From the NCBI RefSeq assembly GCF_033958435.1, contig NC_134161.1, positions 5,146,001-5,210,000 on the forward strand: a stretch of 64,000 nucleotides of DNA, read 5' to 3'. This DNA comes from Carettochelys insculpta. Lineage: Eukaryota > Chordata > Testudines > Carettochelyidae. The notes beneath the pieces were generated by a model. The model saw nothing but the letters and a program-made list of their open reading frames with translations, was not told where the DNA came from and made no database searches. Both the position numbers and the translations under genes were made by a program. Of this stretch, positions 12,562 through 23,485 are shown piece by piece (position 1 is the stretch's first letter; each line of letters begins with the position of its first letter).

Positions 12562-12747
12562 TAGTTTTTCCTGTAAGCGGAGCACTTGGGCACCACCCAG
12601 GAGAGAGTCAGGTAATGCCCAGCAGATTAGCAGAGTGCCCACAGCCGGGAGCCTCTGTTCCTGCTGATGGTGCACATATGCACACGCCTGGGTGCATAGA
12701 ACAAAATTTATTCATCCCATGGATGGATGTAATTAGAGGGAAAATTG
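12562..12747 (+). mobile_element. hAT-type MITE, family H copy 2
   Basis: Starts TAGTTTTTCCTGTAAGCGGAGC and ends AATTAGAGGGAAAATTG. In between are the family phrases CACTTGGGCACCACCCAGGAG, CAGCAGATTAGCAGAG and GAACAAAATTTATTC. The flanking octamers are GGATGGAC (12554-12561) and GGATGTAC (12748-12755), one mismatch, which is the 8-bp target duplication of hAT elements. It is non-autonomous. Confidence 0.8.
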
Positions 12748-14150
12748 GGATGTACAAGACAATCTTGGATTTTGAGTATTAAAAAAACTTCTAGGCGAGG
12801 ATAAAAGCCCCGGAGCCCAGACCCCTAAATAGTCTTCACCTCTTTCCATTTCCTATTAAACTACACGACATTAACATACACTGTGTGTATATTTCAGAGG
12901 AAAAGTACGAACATCTCCAGCAGCAGCTCCTCAATGTGTCTGTTTGACAGATGATGTTTGCTTCTCAGCTCAGAGGTGGTTATGAGAAAGTTATTTTGGT
13001 GAAATAGGAAAAGACGAGCACAAGCTGGAAAAAACCATTTCCATTCCATGAGAAAGTCTACTATGTTGAATGGTTTTTTTTTTTTGTTTCAAATTAGAAT
13101 GAAAAAAGAATCTCCCATAGAACCAAAATATTGAACTTTTTTTTTTATTTAGCACCATTGAAACATTTTGTTGAGGTCATGTCAAAACATTGTAATATAT
13201 TGACAACATATGAATTTAAAAATATACTGTAACATTACACTTAAATCTTTTAATATAATGTAACTTTTGGAATTGAAACGCAGTGTTTTTACCCTATCAA
13301 AACCGAATGTTGTCACATTAGTTCAAACCAAAAAGACATTGTTCATTTGAATGTTTTCCCTGGTGCTGATTTTCGAGGAAGCTGTGACTTTTGAGGGAAA
13401 AAGGTTCCATCGAAAAATCTTTCCACCAGTTCTTGAAAACAAATAAACACTCTCCTGCCTCCCTTTCTGAGCAACATGCTGTCCTCCTGGCTGTGCAGTT
13501 CTGGGAGGCTTAGAGAGAGCAAGTTTGTGGAGGAGCCTCTGCTACAGTATTGGTAGCAAATTCATGTCTGACAAGCATATCCCAGCTTGCCGCAGGTCCC
13601 TTTCCAGAATCAGGGACTGGGAACAGGTTTCTTTTCAAAATTATGAAGTGTGAAATACTAAGAGCAGAATTGCTTAAACCCCCCACCCCCCACCGTTTTG
13701 CTTAATGTAGCAGCTGGCACAATCTAAGGTGTTGAATATACCCATCTGTGTGTGACAATGCGACAGAAATATTCTAAATATCTCCTTGCATGAGCAAGCA
13801 AAAAGCTGGAATGAAACCCATTTTCAAACTCTCCTTTCTCTCTCTTTGCCTTTTTTTCCTGGTAATTTGATTTGCTTGTACCTCAGCACCCAACGGTGAG
13901 ACATGCCTCCTCCTTGATCTGCGAAGATATCTAACAGTGACAGTCAGGGGAAACTGCTTGCCAGAAACATGAATAAGGAAAATGTCCATTTAGCTCCCAG
14001 CCTGCTGTGCTGGAGCTATTTGACCATGTGCAGGCCACAGGGTCTCATTTCACAATGGCGGCATTGGAATGTATGTGCCAGATGGGTCACCAGAGAGTAG
14101 TCAGGGCTGTGTGAGTGTTGGCGTTTTCCTGAGATCAGCATCCTTTCATT
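12748..14150. other. Non-coding, AT-rich stretch
   Basis: Positions 12980-13440 are AT-rich with poly-T runs at 13073-13085 and 13137-13146 and repeated TTTCATT/AAAAAT phrases ending near CATCGAAAAATCTTTCCACCAG. The style suggests an old interspersed repeat, but I cannot name it. A C-rich run lies at 13679-13692. No gene is visible. Confidence 0.4.
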
Positions 14151-14534
14151 CTGGGGTTCCCACAAATCTTTCCCATTCATGTGTGGAATAATTTTAAGTG
14201 CACGGGTGCATGTGCAGCATGTGGGCACTTTGCTAACCAGCTGGGCAGCGTTTCAGAGGTGGAAAAACTCCCCCAAAAGTTACTTGAGTAAAAGTGCAGC
14301 TGCTTTCACTTTTGGGTACGTGAGTATAATAAAGATGTGACGTGCATGTGGGTATGCATGTGTGTGTGTACTTTTGCTCAAGTAGTTTTCCAGAGGGACT
14401 TGTACTGAAATACACCTCCCCACCCAAGCAGCTGTCCTTTTACTCAAGTAACTTTGGGGGTGCTTTTCCCACCTCTGCAGCATTTGAATTTTTCCTGAGT
14501 GGCTGCACAAGTGCACAGCTTACAGGGAACACTG
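14151..14534 (-). mobile_element. hAT-type MITE, family H copy 3, split by a nested insertion
   Basis: The two outer parts (14151-14253 and 14478-14534) together make a family H copy. The first part has CATGTGTGGAATAATTTT and ACCAGCTGGGCAGCGTTT. The second has CATTTGAATTTTTCCTGAGTGGCTGCACAAG and ends CAGCTTACAGGGAACACTG. The second half resumes exactly where the first stops if the insert and one copy of its duplication are ignored. No clean octamer duplication surrounds the outer copy. Confidence 0.75.
14254..14477. mobile_element. Tol2-like hAT MITE nested inside family H copy 3
   Basis: The 224-bp insert starts CAGAGGTGGAAAAACTCCCC and ends in the inverse (GCTTTTCCCACCTCTG). Long terminal inverted repeats of about 50 bp include AGTTACTTGAGTAAAAGTGC and its partner CCTTTTACTCAAGTAACTTT. 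CAGAGGTG ends with AGTAAAAGTAC-like sub-terminal sequence are typical of Tol2/Ac-type hAT elements (family knowledge). The octamers CAGCGTTT (14246-14253) and CAGCATTT (14478-14485) flank it with one mismatch. It was therefore inserted after the host element. Confidence 0.85.
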
Positions 14535-16428
14535 AACCCCTACCCCACCTTTCCTTTCTTTATGCACTCATTTCCTCCACAACCTCCTGCCACAACGGTT
14601 TTCCTGGGACTGAGAAGGGCAGAAAATGAGCTGATGGGACCTCAAATGCTAGGGAGCTAGGTGAACAATCACTCCATCCTTGGTTTCATTTGGAGGCGTT
14701 CAGAAGAACCAGTTACTCATGGGTCAAATGGGTTTAATGAGCCGTAAATCCACCATGGCAGTGCCATCCTTACTGTCAGACAGCCACGGGCCACTGCAGA
14801 AAGTCAAGGTGTCCTGGGGCATGCTGCATATTTAGCACTTTACTGCTTTGTTAGCAGCTGAGGGTTCAGAGTCTCTGAGGTCATTTCTAATGCTGCATCC
14901 CAAACTGACTCCGGCCTCAGAAGCTGCCATCTGCAGCAACATGTCTCTAACAGAACTTGCTCCAAGTTGTTCTGCAGCTTCTGCAACATGATTATTCCTT
15001 GTGAACATTGTTCCCGGTCAGTAGAGCCACGAGTCCTCACCGAAAGCTGCATTAAGCAATGTTTTCAGGCAGCTATTGGATTAAGCTACCGGCAGGTGTT
15101 GTAGCCATTTGAGATGAGAAACAATCATATCAGGAACAAGGTTACCTAAAATTGCCATTAAACCCGGGGAAAGAAAAACACAGCACTTGAAATTGCTTTG
15201 CAATCTGCGGAATGTCAGACTAATCAATGTCGACTGAATGCTGCTTCATTCTGTGAATTCCTTTGTCATGTGTGTTTTATACACGAGAGGGCAATTACTA
15301 TTGATTTTGCTTCCTGACACCAAAACTTTTCTTTATATTCACCAGAAGCGTTTCTTGTGTCTGCTCCCCCGATTTAGGAGATTAAAATATAGAAATTGTG
15401 GACTGACTTTTCTCCAGGCAACTGCAAAAAGCCCTCCCATCATCCCATTATTAGGAAGGAAAACTGGGTTTCTAAATTCTCACCTTGGGTTCGCCTTACC
15501 TGCCCTGACTTGGGAATTTAGGACCAGGCTTGTGAAAGAATTTAGGTAACTAAAGATGGTGGTAAATTCTTAGTGGGAGGTTCAAAACCACCAAGGCACC
15601 GAAGCGCCTAACTCCCTTTGCAGTCAAAGGCAACCTGCCGTAAGGTGGAATGGCCTTTGAAGGGATTTGGCGTCAGCCTCCCATCTTTGATTAAGCATCT
15701 GCTTGCTTGATGGTGAGATAAAAAGCCAACATGCAGGTTGTTTAATGCAGAGAGCTGTAAGTTCGGGCAGGGAGTGAGAATGGCTTACAGGATATTCTGA
15801 GTCAGGGACAGACATGGAAGGGAGCTTGTCAAATCAGCTGGGTGAGAGCCTTGGCTGGGGGTGCCTTCTGTGGAGGTGGCAGTAGAGGAAACCTGACCAG
15901 TCCACAGGCTCTAGGGTACCTGGTTTGATTGATTTTGAACTGTGTTTGTGGCTGGAAGCTTCTGTCACCTCTGCCAACACACATCTGTGGAAGAAGAATT
16001 TGCTAAGCTACCCACTGAGAGGATAAACACAGATGTCTGCTCGACATTCATTGTCTAGAGAGGAAAGTGCTTTCTCGTTTCTTAAATTTAAGCAGCAGAA
16101 AAGTCTTAGCCTTGCACTAAGTGGTTGTAATTGTCACCATAAAACACTGCCATGGGGTGGAGATGACTGAGAAGAGTCTGAGAAGATGAATTTGGTCGAG
16201 GATCTGAAGGGCTGTCCTATGTTCTCCTCATCCTAACAGAGAAGCATCTCCCATGACTGTGGCATTTTGATGGCCTGGGCCAGGCGGACATCATTATCCT
16301 GGTACTAAACCGGGCTCATTCATCTCGATCTATGGTTACTTCCTTGAACATAGGGCCTGACTGTAATGGGGCATGGTGGTGTCCACTGGGCATTCGCACC
16401 TTTCACAGGCTGGACCCTTAGTGGGCAG
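14535..16428. other. Non-coding stretch with one weak foldback
   Basis: Positions 15535-15640 (GAATTTAGGTAACTAAAGATG ... GGCACCGAAGCGCCTAACTCCC) resemble a small palindromic repeat built on TTAGGCNCCTAA, also hinted at in 29567-29692. Positions 15120-15400 are unique and AT-rich. I see no exon; the 103-codon frame at 15238 has no domain. Confidence 0.35.
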
Positions 16429-16558
16429 CATTGTTCCCTGCAAGCCAAGCACTTGGCCAGCCTCCGAGGAGAGATTCAGGAAGCATGTGTTTCTATTGGT
16501 GGTGCACATAACAAAATGTATTCCTCCCATGCATGGAAAAAAATGAGAGGGGACACCC
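16429..16558 (+). mobile_element. hAT-type MITE, family H copy 4 (internally deleted)
   Basis: Starts CATTGTTCCCTGCAAGCCAAGC and ends GAGAGGGGACACCC. At 130 bp it is shorter than the 185-205 bp of its relatives; the missing part is the middle, between GAGATTCAGGAAG and the GTTTCTATTGGTGGTGCAC phrase. Octamers GTGGGCAG (16421-16428) and GTGAGCAA (16559-16566) agree at six of eight positions. Confidence 0.7.
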
Positions 16559-18374
16559 GTGAGCAATGGGCTCACCTTATGTTTAGAGCCTTGTCTGTGA
16601 TCCAGACAATGGATTAAGCTTTGTTCTCCCATTAGTGTTTCTGTGTGTGGCTGAGTGTACCTTGCTTCCCAGGGAGAGGAGCTGGGAACCTAAGCTAGCT
16701 TGTGCCAGTCCCTAAGCCTGGAGCTTCCAGCTGTCTATAGATTTACAGGGAGTTCAGAATGAAGCCCTGGTGAAGCAGCCTTTCTGGCAGCTGCCTAATC
16801 TCTAGAAGTTGTCAGAAGGAGATGAAATAAACTGGCTTGCTGTCGACTGTCCTGCCTCTCTTCAGTGTAACTCAGAGTGATGGATGACGAGGTACCTGTG
16901 AGCTGCAAGAAGCTGCTATAACTTTCGGAAGCGTAAATATGACCAGAACCTGGAAATGTCAGATAGTCCCACCCAGTAACTGGCAGCAACCAATCATCCT
17001 AGCATTACACAAAATATGGTGCAAAGACTGGTCAGTTTAAGTCTCCAGATGAGCATGTGAGGAAGGTAAGAGTTAGCTTCCCCGCCTGGAAAGTGGGGAT
17101 AATTATTAGATGCATGGTGCATAAATAGGCCTTGTAGCAAGGCTGGAATTTTCAAAGGCGAAAAAGAGCCCCTCCATTATATCTCGGTCCTCTGCTTAGG
17201 AACAAAAGGAGAGTATGATGAAATAATGGTAACCAGGTGACTCTGGCACTGCTGTGGTACAGAAGGAGCTGGTAGCCAGTGCCCCCTCCCTGGTCCTTGC
17301 AGGGTTTACTGGGCTGACACTATGCAGGCTGACTCTGGAGAGCTGGGAATGGCCAGGTCTTGATAGATTTGCCTGGGGCTGTTAGCTGAAGACTAGTGGA
17401 AACAAAGGCTGAGGGCTGAAGGCAAATGGAAACAAAGCAAGCAAAGTTGATTGTAGCTGATCCCTGCCAGCAAGCATTGTGCATACCACAACATGTAAAT
17501 TAGAGGTGCTGCAGAGAGGGAGCATGAAAGTGAAAACGGGGCACTGAGACAGGGACATCTGAATATGCAGATGATGTTGTTCTACTGTGTTGAAACCCCC
17601 AGGGTCCGAATTCTCCATTGCTTTTTGCCTGTAGACCCGACATTTTTACTGGTGCACGCTGAGGGCTGAATGCTACTGTTCAGATCACAGAGCATTTGAC
17701 CCTCACTTTGCACTAGTGCAAGGCAGCAGGAATCAAGCCTAAGGCAGGTGTGTGGAATGAATGTGAGAAACAGCATGTGTATGGTGGGGTTGGGTGTATA
17801 TAGAGCATGTCTGCAGGTAAAGGGGTGTTGCTCTGTTTCTATAGCACCCGATCGCGATGAGGTCCTGGTCCAGGCCTGGTGATCCTAGGCATTCCCCTGA
17901 TCATAACGAAAGGGTGACTGTGTGTGAATTAAATGTCTGCTACATAAAGCCCAGCTGTGCACAGCCCTGCACAAAGTGGCTCAAGGAAGTGTATTTGGGT
18001 GATTGAGTTGGAAGGAGGAAAATAGTTTCCAACCTGAACAAATAGGGTGAGGAGGAAATGAAAGGCCAGTACAGGCCTGGCATTGCTTGCTTCTGTGGAG
18101 CAATAGAGAGCTGCACATAAGAGACAGCCGTAATGAGAGGTATCACTGTACCCAGAAGAGAGAGACCTTTCGGATGTAAGTTTGGCTGCTCACTCTCTGG
18201 CTCATGTTGTCACCAAAGGGAGTGAGAAAAGCTGCCAGGTGAAGGGGTGCCAAGCGCTTTGTGTCAAAGATGATTTGCAGACTGGGTGTGCACAGTCACA
18301 GGATTCAGGAGAGGGTCAAACAAATTGGTTATGCCCTGGCTTGAGTTCAAGAAACAGTAGGGAGAGGAAAAAAT
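16559..18374. other. Non-coding stretch, nothing recognised
   Basis: No gene, transposon end or tandem array that I can support. Short frames are scattered on both strands and lack domain character. Confidence 0.45.
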
Positions 18375-18590
18375 GGTCCAGTGCTTAGGGCACTGGCCTA
18401 AGGCTTGGGAGACTTAAGTTCCCTGCTCTGATACAGACTTCCTGTGTGCCCGTGGGCCAGTCACTTAGTCGTTCTGTGCCTCAGTTTTCCCATTACTAAA
18501 CAGGGATAATTGTGCTGCTCTAGCTCACATTAGAAATCAGAAGGCACTCAGATACTGCAGTATTGTGGGCCATGTAGAGAGAGGTCTTTG
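18375..18590 (+). mobile_element. MIR-like (CORE) SINE
   Basis: The order of landmarks is that of MIR. A tRNA-like head (GGTCCAGTGCTTAGGGCACTGG) is followed by CTGTGTGCCCGTGGGCCAGTCAC, TTCTGTGCCTCAGTTTTCCC and then AACAGGGATAAT. Its good preservation over about 200 bp makes this one of the clearer SINE copies in the window. MIR-like SINEs are Pol III derived and do not encode protein. Confidence 0.75.
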
Positions 18591-20365
18591 CAACGCAAAG
18601 CCAGTTGACCAGTTGCTCAGTGTATATGACACGAGTGGAAGGGCCAGGGTTTCCACAGGAGAGTGTAGGCCTGTTCCTTGCTAGCTCCACTGCAGATGTT
18701 TGCTGCTGGTGGGATGACTGCAGGAGAGGAGGGCCTTCACCTTCCCTGCCTTTGCAGGAGTACCCGGGGAGGGATTCTGGCCAAGTCATCCAGGAGTTTT
18801 ATCCATTCCTGGGATGCTTCTGGCTGTGTAAAGTTTGATCTGTGCATAGGTAAATCCCTGCCTCATGGGGATGGATGGAAGTACCATCCATTCCTTCAGA
18901 AGTGTGATGGGAGGGCAGGGCGTTTTTGACTTACAGCTTCTCTCGTTGCATAGGAAACAGTTGCCACTTTAACAAGAATGGGGCCTCTGACAACTCTTCA
19001 CTTTCATCATCTGTAAAGACAAAAGCGCCGTGCGGCTCTTACCCCATTGGTCCTTGTGGTGGGGAGACCAACCACTGCAATGAAGCAGCCTTTTAGTTGT
19101 ACGGCAGTGTTTTAATCCTCTCTGATTGCACCTTGATGTAGGCAGCTACCCTGGGCTCCCTACTTCTGACCTCCTTTGTAAGAAATTCTTCATATAGATG
19201 TGTACCACATCTCTGAGCCTTGTCTTCTTCCCTCTTCCTGACCAGATGGAGCTCAGATATTATGCAGTCATATCATATAGCTGCACTTCCAGTTCTGGAA
19301 TATTTTTGTTTTTTGTTTTTGGGTTTTTTTTTCTGTCCTGACTACAAATTTGCACCTGGCTATTTAATCAGCATCCCTTGTTGGCCATAGTTTTTAGTTC
19401 GGTTTTGTTAACAAATGACCCCTAAAGGGTCAATAAATTGTAAATATCGATGATATCCATGTTACAGACATTCATTATTGACAGTTACAGGTCATAGGTT
19501 AGATCACCAGTCTTGAGAACAACAATTAATCATTTATGAAAGCATCTGTTATTCAATTTATTTACTGTTCTAAACTATTTATTACAGCGCCTTTCACATT
19601 GCTGTCCGATTTCCTTTACTCATAGCCTCAGTTTGCAGACCTTTTGTGACTCTAACTCGTAAGAGTATTAAGCCTTCTTTCAGCTGCACCTTTGAAATTC
19701 ATTTTCATTGTTTCCCTGGGGGAAACAGATGCTGCTTTAAAAATAAAAAAATAATAATCATAATAAAAAAAATCCTTCTTGTTGTTGCATGTCACCGAGT
19801 GACCTCTTGGCATGCTCCCCAGCTTGGCACTTACGGAAATCATTTATTCGTGTGTACACGGTGCAAAAGGTACAACCTCGAAAGAAGTACAAGAGGAAAA
19901 GAGGACGGGGGAGGGAGCGGAGGGAATAATGAAAAAGTATTCTCTTTTGTTTCGAAACATCGTTTTGATTGTGTATCTGAATGGACATTTAGTGTCTGTT
20001 TCCATAGCTACATGTAGCAAAACAGAGAGAAAGGAAAGCAAAAGTAATTGAAAATGCTGGCACTGGCATCAAAGAAAACATCAAGATAAAAGCTGTGCTA
20101 AAAATGAGGACAAAGAGAAAACGAGGGAGAGAAAATGGAAGAATAAACAAAAGCCGATGTGACATTGATCTCCATAATCCTGTTAGTCTTTTCAGTGGGA
20201 ACAATGCCTGTAGTAGGTAAGAATTCACAGCTACCATATTCATTGTTACCATTTGTTATTGCTATTAAAAAACTAACACCCAAGCTGGGTACTGTTCAGA
20301 CACTAGGAGAGCCATGAACAGTGCAGGATCTCCATGTAAAATGCAAGCAAAGGCTGATATATGGT
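18591..20365. other. Non-coding, partly AT-rich stretch
   Basis: No gene seen. The frames at 19646-20051 (up to 123 codons) run through A-rich runs and have no recognisable domain. Positions 19300-19640 are AT-rich unique sequence. Confidence 0.4.
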
Positions 20366-20465
20366 CCCCATTATACAAATCGAGAAACTGAACCCAGTCA
20401 GTTTAAGTAACTTACCCAAGGTCCTGCAGGCACTCTGTGTCACTAGGGTTGCAGTGTAGCCCTAA
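20366..20465 (-). mobile_element. MIR-like SINE fragment
   Basis: The reversed MIR core is readable as CATTATACAAATCGAGAAACTGA, then AAGTAACTTACCCAAGGTCCTGCAG. Only the centre remains. Confidence 0.6.
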
Positions 20466-20884
20466 ACATCAGATCATCTTTTTCCATGCTCGTGTGTGTG
20501 CGTGTGACCCATTTTAAGAACAAACTTATCCCAGAGACTTGGACCTACCTGCGGAAGAGCTAGACTCTGAGCAATGTTAAAAAGGGACCCCCAAGGAGGC
20601 CACAACATCTTGCAGTTCTCAGACTAACCCTCTTGCATGACTTAAACAATGAGATACCTGATGTAGTTGTCATTTGGCACACACTCCCTTGCCAAAGACA
20701 GAGCAGACTTAAACTTGCATGAATGCACAAGGAACAGAAGACAGCTGAGTCCAGAGATCCTGGCTCACCATTGCCTTGCACTTAGTGTAGTAATTTACAT
20801 TAGGTGAGTGTGAAATACGAATACCGATACGCCTGTTAAGATGTATCTTTTGTTGTTATTTTGCTGGTGATGGTGCCCTCCTTT

Positions 20885-21655
20885 CACACCAATATGAAAG
20901 CACGAAAGCAAAGGTCACAATGCTACACAAAACTGCCTCAATGATGGGCATGAGCATTAACAAAGGAAAGACCAAGACAATGAGGATCAACTAGTCCAAC
21001 CCCACCACCATTACAACGGGAGGGGATGACCTGGAAGATGTGGAGCAGTTCACCTGCTTGGGGAGTATTATGGGCATAGATGGAAGAACAGATAAGGATA
21101 TCAATGCCAGGATAGGGAAAGCAACAGCTGCTTTCAAAACTCCGTCCCATATGGAGTTCACAAATAATATCCGCAAAGACAAAATTGCAGATCTTCACCA
21201 CAAATGTGAAGAGTGCGCTCTTGTATGGATGTGAGAGCTGGCATGCTAAAAAGTCTTCAAACCATAAGCTACAGCCCTTCATAAAGAGATGCCTGAGGTA
21301 CATCCTTCACATCAAACGGCAAGACTTCATCACAAATGACGAGCTTTGGAACAGAGCAGGACAAGAACCAATTGACATTGAAATCAAGAGAAGAAAGTGG
21401 GGATGGCTAGGTCACACTCTCAGAAAACCATCATCCAGCACAGTCTGTCAAGCTCTCACATGGAACCCACAACGAAAATGCAAAAGAGAAAGACCTCCGA
21501 CGACGTGGAGAAGGTCAACTGAGATTGAAGGACAACACCTGGGGTACTCCTGGAGCCAGCTAGAAGCTTTGTCCCAAGACAGAATGAAGTGAAGGAGACT
21601 TGTAGATGACCCTATGTTCCATGCAGAGTACAGGGTTTAGTAGCAATAGTAGTAC
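20885..21655 (+). pseudogene. Non-CR1 LINE reverse-transcriptase C-terminal remnant
   Basis: The plus strand encodes, with frame breaks, the region after the catalytic palm of a non-LTR retrotransposon polymerase and its tail. The landmarks in order are: SINKGKTKTMR (about 20951-20983); EQFTCLGSIMGIDGRTDKD (21042 onward); ARIGKATAAFKT; a frame shift near 21185; LLYGCESWHAKK; KLQPFIKRCLRYIL; ELWNRAGQEPIDIEIKRRKW; GWLGHTLRKP; and a WNPQRKCKRERPPTTWRRS segment. FTYLGS..., LLYGSETW... and W.GHTLR... are standard marks of endonuclease-reverse-transcriptase LINEs outside the CR1 clade, RTE- or I-like. I cannot decide the clade by eye. The end near 21640-21655 has TAGTAGCAATAGTAGT, a possible 3' repeat. 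The 5' part with the FADD-type centre is absent. Two frames and in-frame stops make it non-functional. Confidence 0.75.
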
Positions 21656-21751
21656 CTGCATGTCTCAACCAAAATCACAGCCCCACATGGTAAAAGACAG
21701 AAGCAGCCACTGAAGAGTTGAAATAGACCAGACAGCCAAAGGCCAGCAAAG

Positions 21752-21845
21752 GAAATGGAGGCACAGAGAATGGAAGTGACTTGCCCAAGGTCACACAAAG
21801 ACAGTGGCAGAGTGGGATATGACACCATCTCCTGAGTTTCATTCT
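21752..21845 (-). mobile_element. MIR-like SINE fragment
   Basis: Reads GGAGGCACAGAGAATGGAAG and then TGACTTGCCCAAGGTCACAC, followed by GTGGCAGAGTGGGAT, the reversed core of MIR. It begins about 100 bp downstream of the LINE remnant. Confidence 0.7.
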
Positions 21846-22744
21846 TTAAATTGGGCCCCACAAATGGAGGCCGCCAGAATCAGTTGCTTTTGAAGACTCA
21901 AACCATTATGTATGCCCAGTTTCTTTCCTTCTCATTTGATGGCTGCTTGGTCACATGCCTCAGTTTTATCTTTTGATGTTAATTTAGTTGCTAGTTTCCC
22001 TTTCTCTGTTCTAAATCTAGAAAGCGTCTTGAACAACAGTCCCCAACCCTCTTTCCAACCAATCCTCCAACCCTCAGATTTACTAGAAAACCTTTTAGTT
22101 TCTCATTTCTGTGTATTTTGAATGGCTGGCCAAAGAAGGCAGCGTATATAGGTAAACACGGTGGAGCTGGCATTTAATTTCAGCTGCAGTGAGTTGAAAA
22201 ATATTGTATAATGAATTATAGATCTGCTTTCACTGAACTCTGAATGTGCTGGCTAATGAGTTATTTCTATTTATTGCACAGTTGTGACTGAGCGGTATAG
22301 CTCAGCTTGTTTAGTGCATTAATGCTGCCTTTGCTCTAACACATCAGGAGAGAATGCAGATAATAGCAGTCTGCTAAATCTTTCCATTCAGTGTCAAATA
22401 AAAGCCAAAGATCGTGCTGCATCTAATACTTCAAATAATGAATCCAACAAGCCGAAAGTGCTTTATTGTCCCTGGAGTATCATCTCCATATTTCTTACTC
22501 TAGAAATGCAAATGGCCTATCCTAGGGTCTTGTGTCATGACTGTCATTTCCAAGTTCGTTCTGTAGGCAGAATGTGTATTTTCAACCTGGGAGCCAGTGA
22601 TTCCCAGACAAATGATTCCCTTCTCTTCAAATCCCCTTGGGGCATATCTGTCTTATCTGCCTCTGGCTCTCCTCACCTTTGGATCTGAGTATTGTAGGAC
22701 TGAGAGAAGAAAGCTAAAAAGTGTGGTGGGGGGGAGGGGGTTGT
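21846..22744. other. Non-coding stretch including candidate conserved element at 22140-22460
   Basis: No gene is visible. Positions 22140-22460 are unique and AT-rich, free of repeat marks, with motifs such as TAATGAATTATA, GCTAATGAGTTATTTC and TTAGTGCATTAATGC, which resemble homeodomain-type sites. This is a candidate regulatory or conserved non-coding element by composition only. Confidence 0.3.
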
Positions 22745-23048
22745 GTTTGTTTCTAAGACAACATTCTTTGAGTTGTGAGGTTCCCTGGGGCTTTACCAAT
22801 ATCCAGAGTCCTTCTGTGCTGCGCAGATTTTTAACAGCAAGTGTGATTAATCATTGGAACAAATGCCCAAGGGAAGTGGCACATTCTCCATCTCTTGATA
22901 ACTTGAGATCAGACTCTGACTTTCTGGAAAATGTATGTAGACAAGCACAAGTGATGGGGCTCACCATAGAAGTAAAGGGGTGAAATTCTCTGCCCCGTGC
23001 TATACAGAAGGTCAGACGAGATAGCTCATGAGCTCTTCTGGCATTAAA
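22745..23048 (+). mobile_element. CR1-like LINE 3' fragment
   Basis: The frame through 22800-22980 reads RRFLTASVINHWNKCPREV, then SPSLDNLRSDSDFLENVC, which matches the C-terminal end of CR1 ORF2 (compare [21 protein letters not shown] in the copy at 36224-36691). The tail ATACAGAAGGTCAGACGAGATAGC ... TCTTCTGGCATTAAACT is a known CR1 3'-end type. The fragment is severely 5' truncated. Confidence 0.7.
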
Positions 23049-23052
23049 CTTA

Positions 23053-23328
23053 GGCTAGAGCCAGACTACGGGGGAAGACAGATCCTCTCAGAGTCAATCT
23101 GCTGGGGTTTCTTTTTGCACATGTGCAAAATGACATTCCCAGGGGTCAACATTGACCCTTCTACTCCTCGTGAGATGTGAGGAATATGGAAGTTCGAAGG
23201 AAGGCTGACCTTCTGCCATGTGGACAGACATGGAAGCTGACCATGGATAAATCGATTTTCGCTATGCAATTGGCACAGCTAAAATTGTGCATCGGCAGTT
23301 GACTTCTATATTTCTTATAGACATAACC
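23053..23328. mobile_element. MITE, family A copy 2
   Basis: Collinear with 853-1138. It starts GGCTAGAGCCAGACTACG and continues through GAGTCAATCTGCTGGGGTTT, GGGGTCAACATTGACCCTTC, ACTCCTCGTGAG, then AATTGGCACAGCTAAAATTG. It ends TTATAGACATAACC. Flanking triplets are TTA and TCA, nearly a 3-bp duplication. It sits four bases after the CR1 tail. No coding frame. Confidence 0.75.
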
Positions 23329-23364
23329 TCAGTGAAACTATGGATGAGGTGCCCCACCACATGG

Positions 23365-23485
23365 CCTGTCAGCTCTTTGAGAGAGGGGCCATCTTTTTGT
23401 TGTGCATTGATACAAGGTACAATGGGATTCTGGGTCTTGACTGGAATGCTGAGACCTGACTGCCATGCTAATACTACATAATAAT
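23365..23485 (+). mobile_element. L2-like LINE/SINE tail
   Basis: Contains CTCTTTGAGAGAGGGGCCATC, then ACAAGGTACAATGGGATTCTGG and CTAATACTACATAATAATG. This matches the repeated tail form: CTCTTTGGG, GCACAATGGG, and a final run of imperfect AATAAT. Confidence 0.5.
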
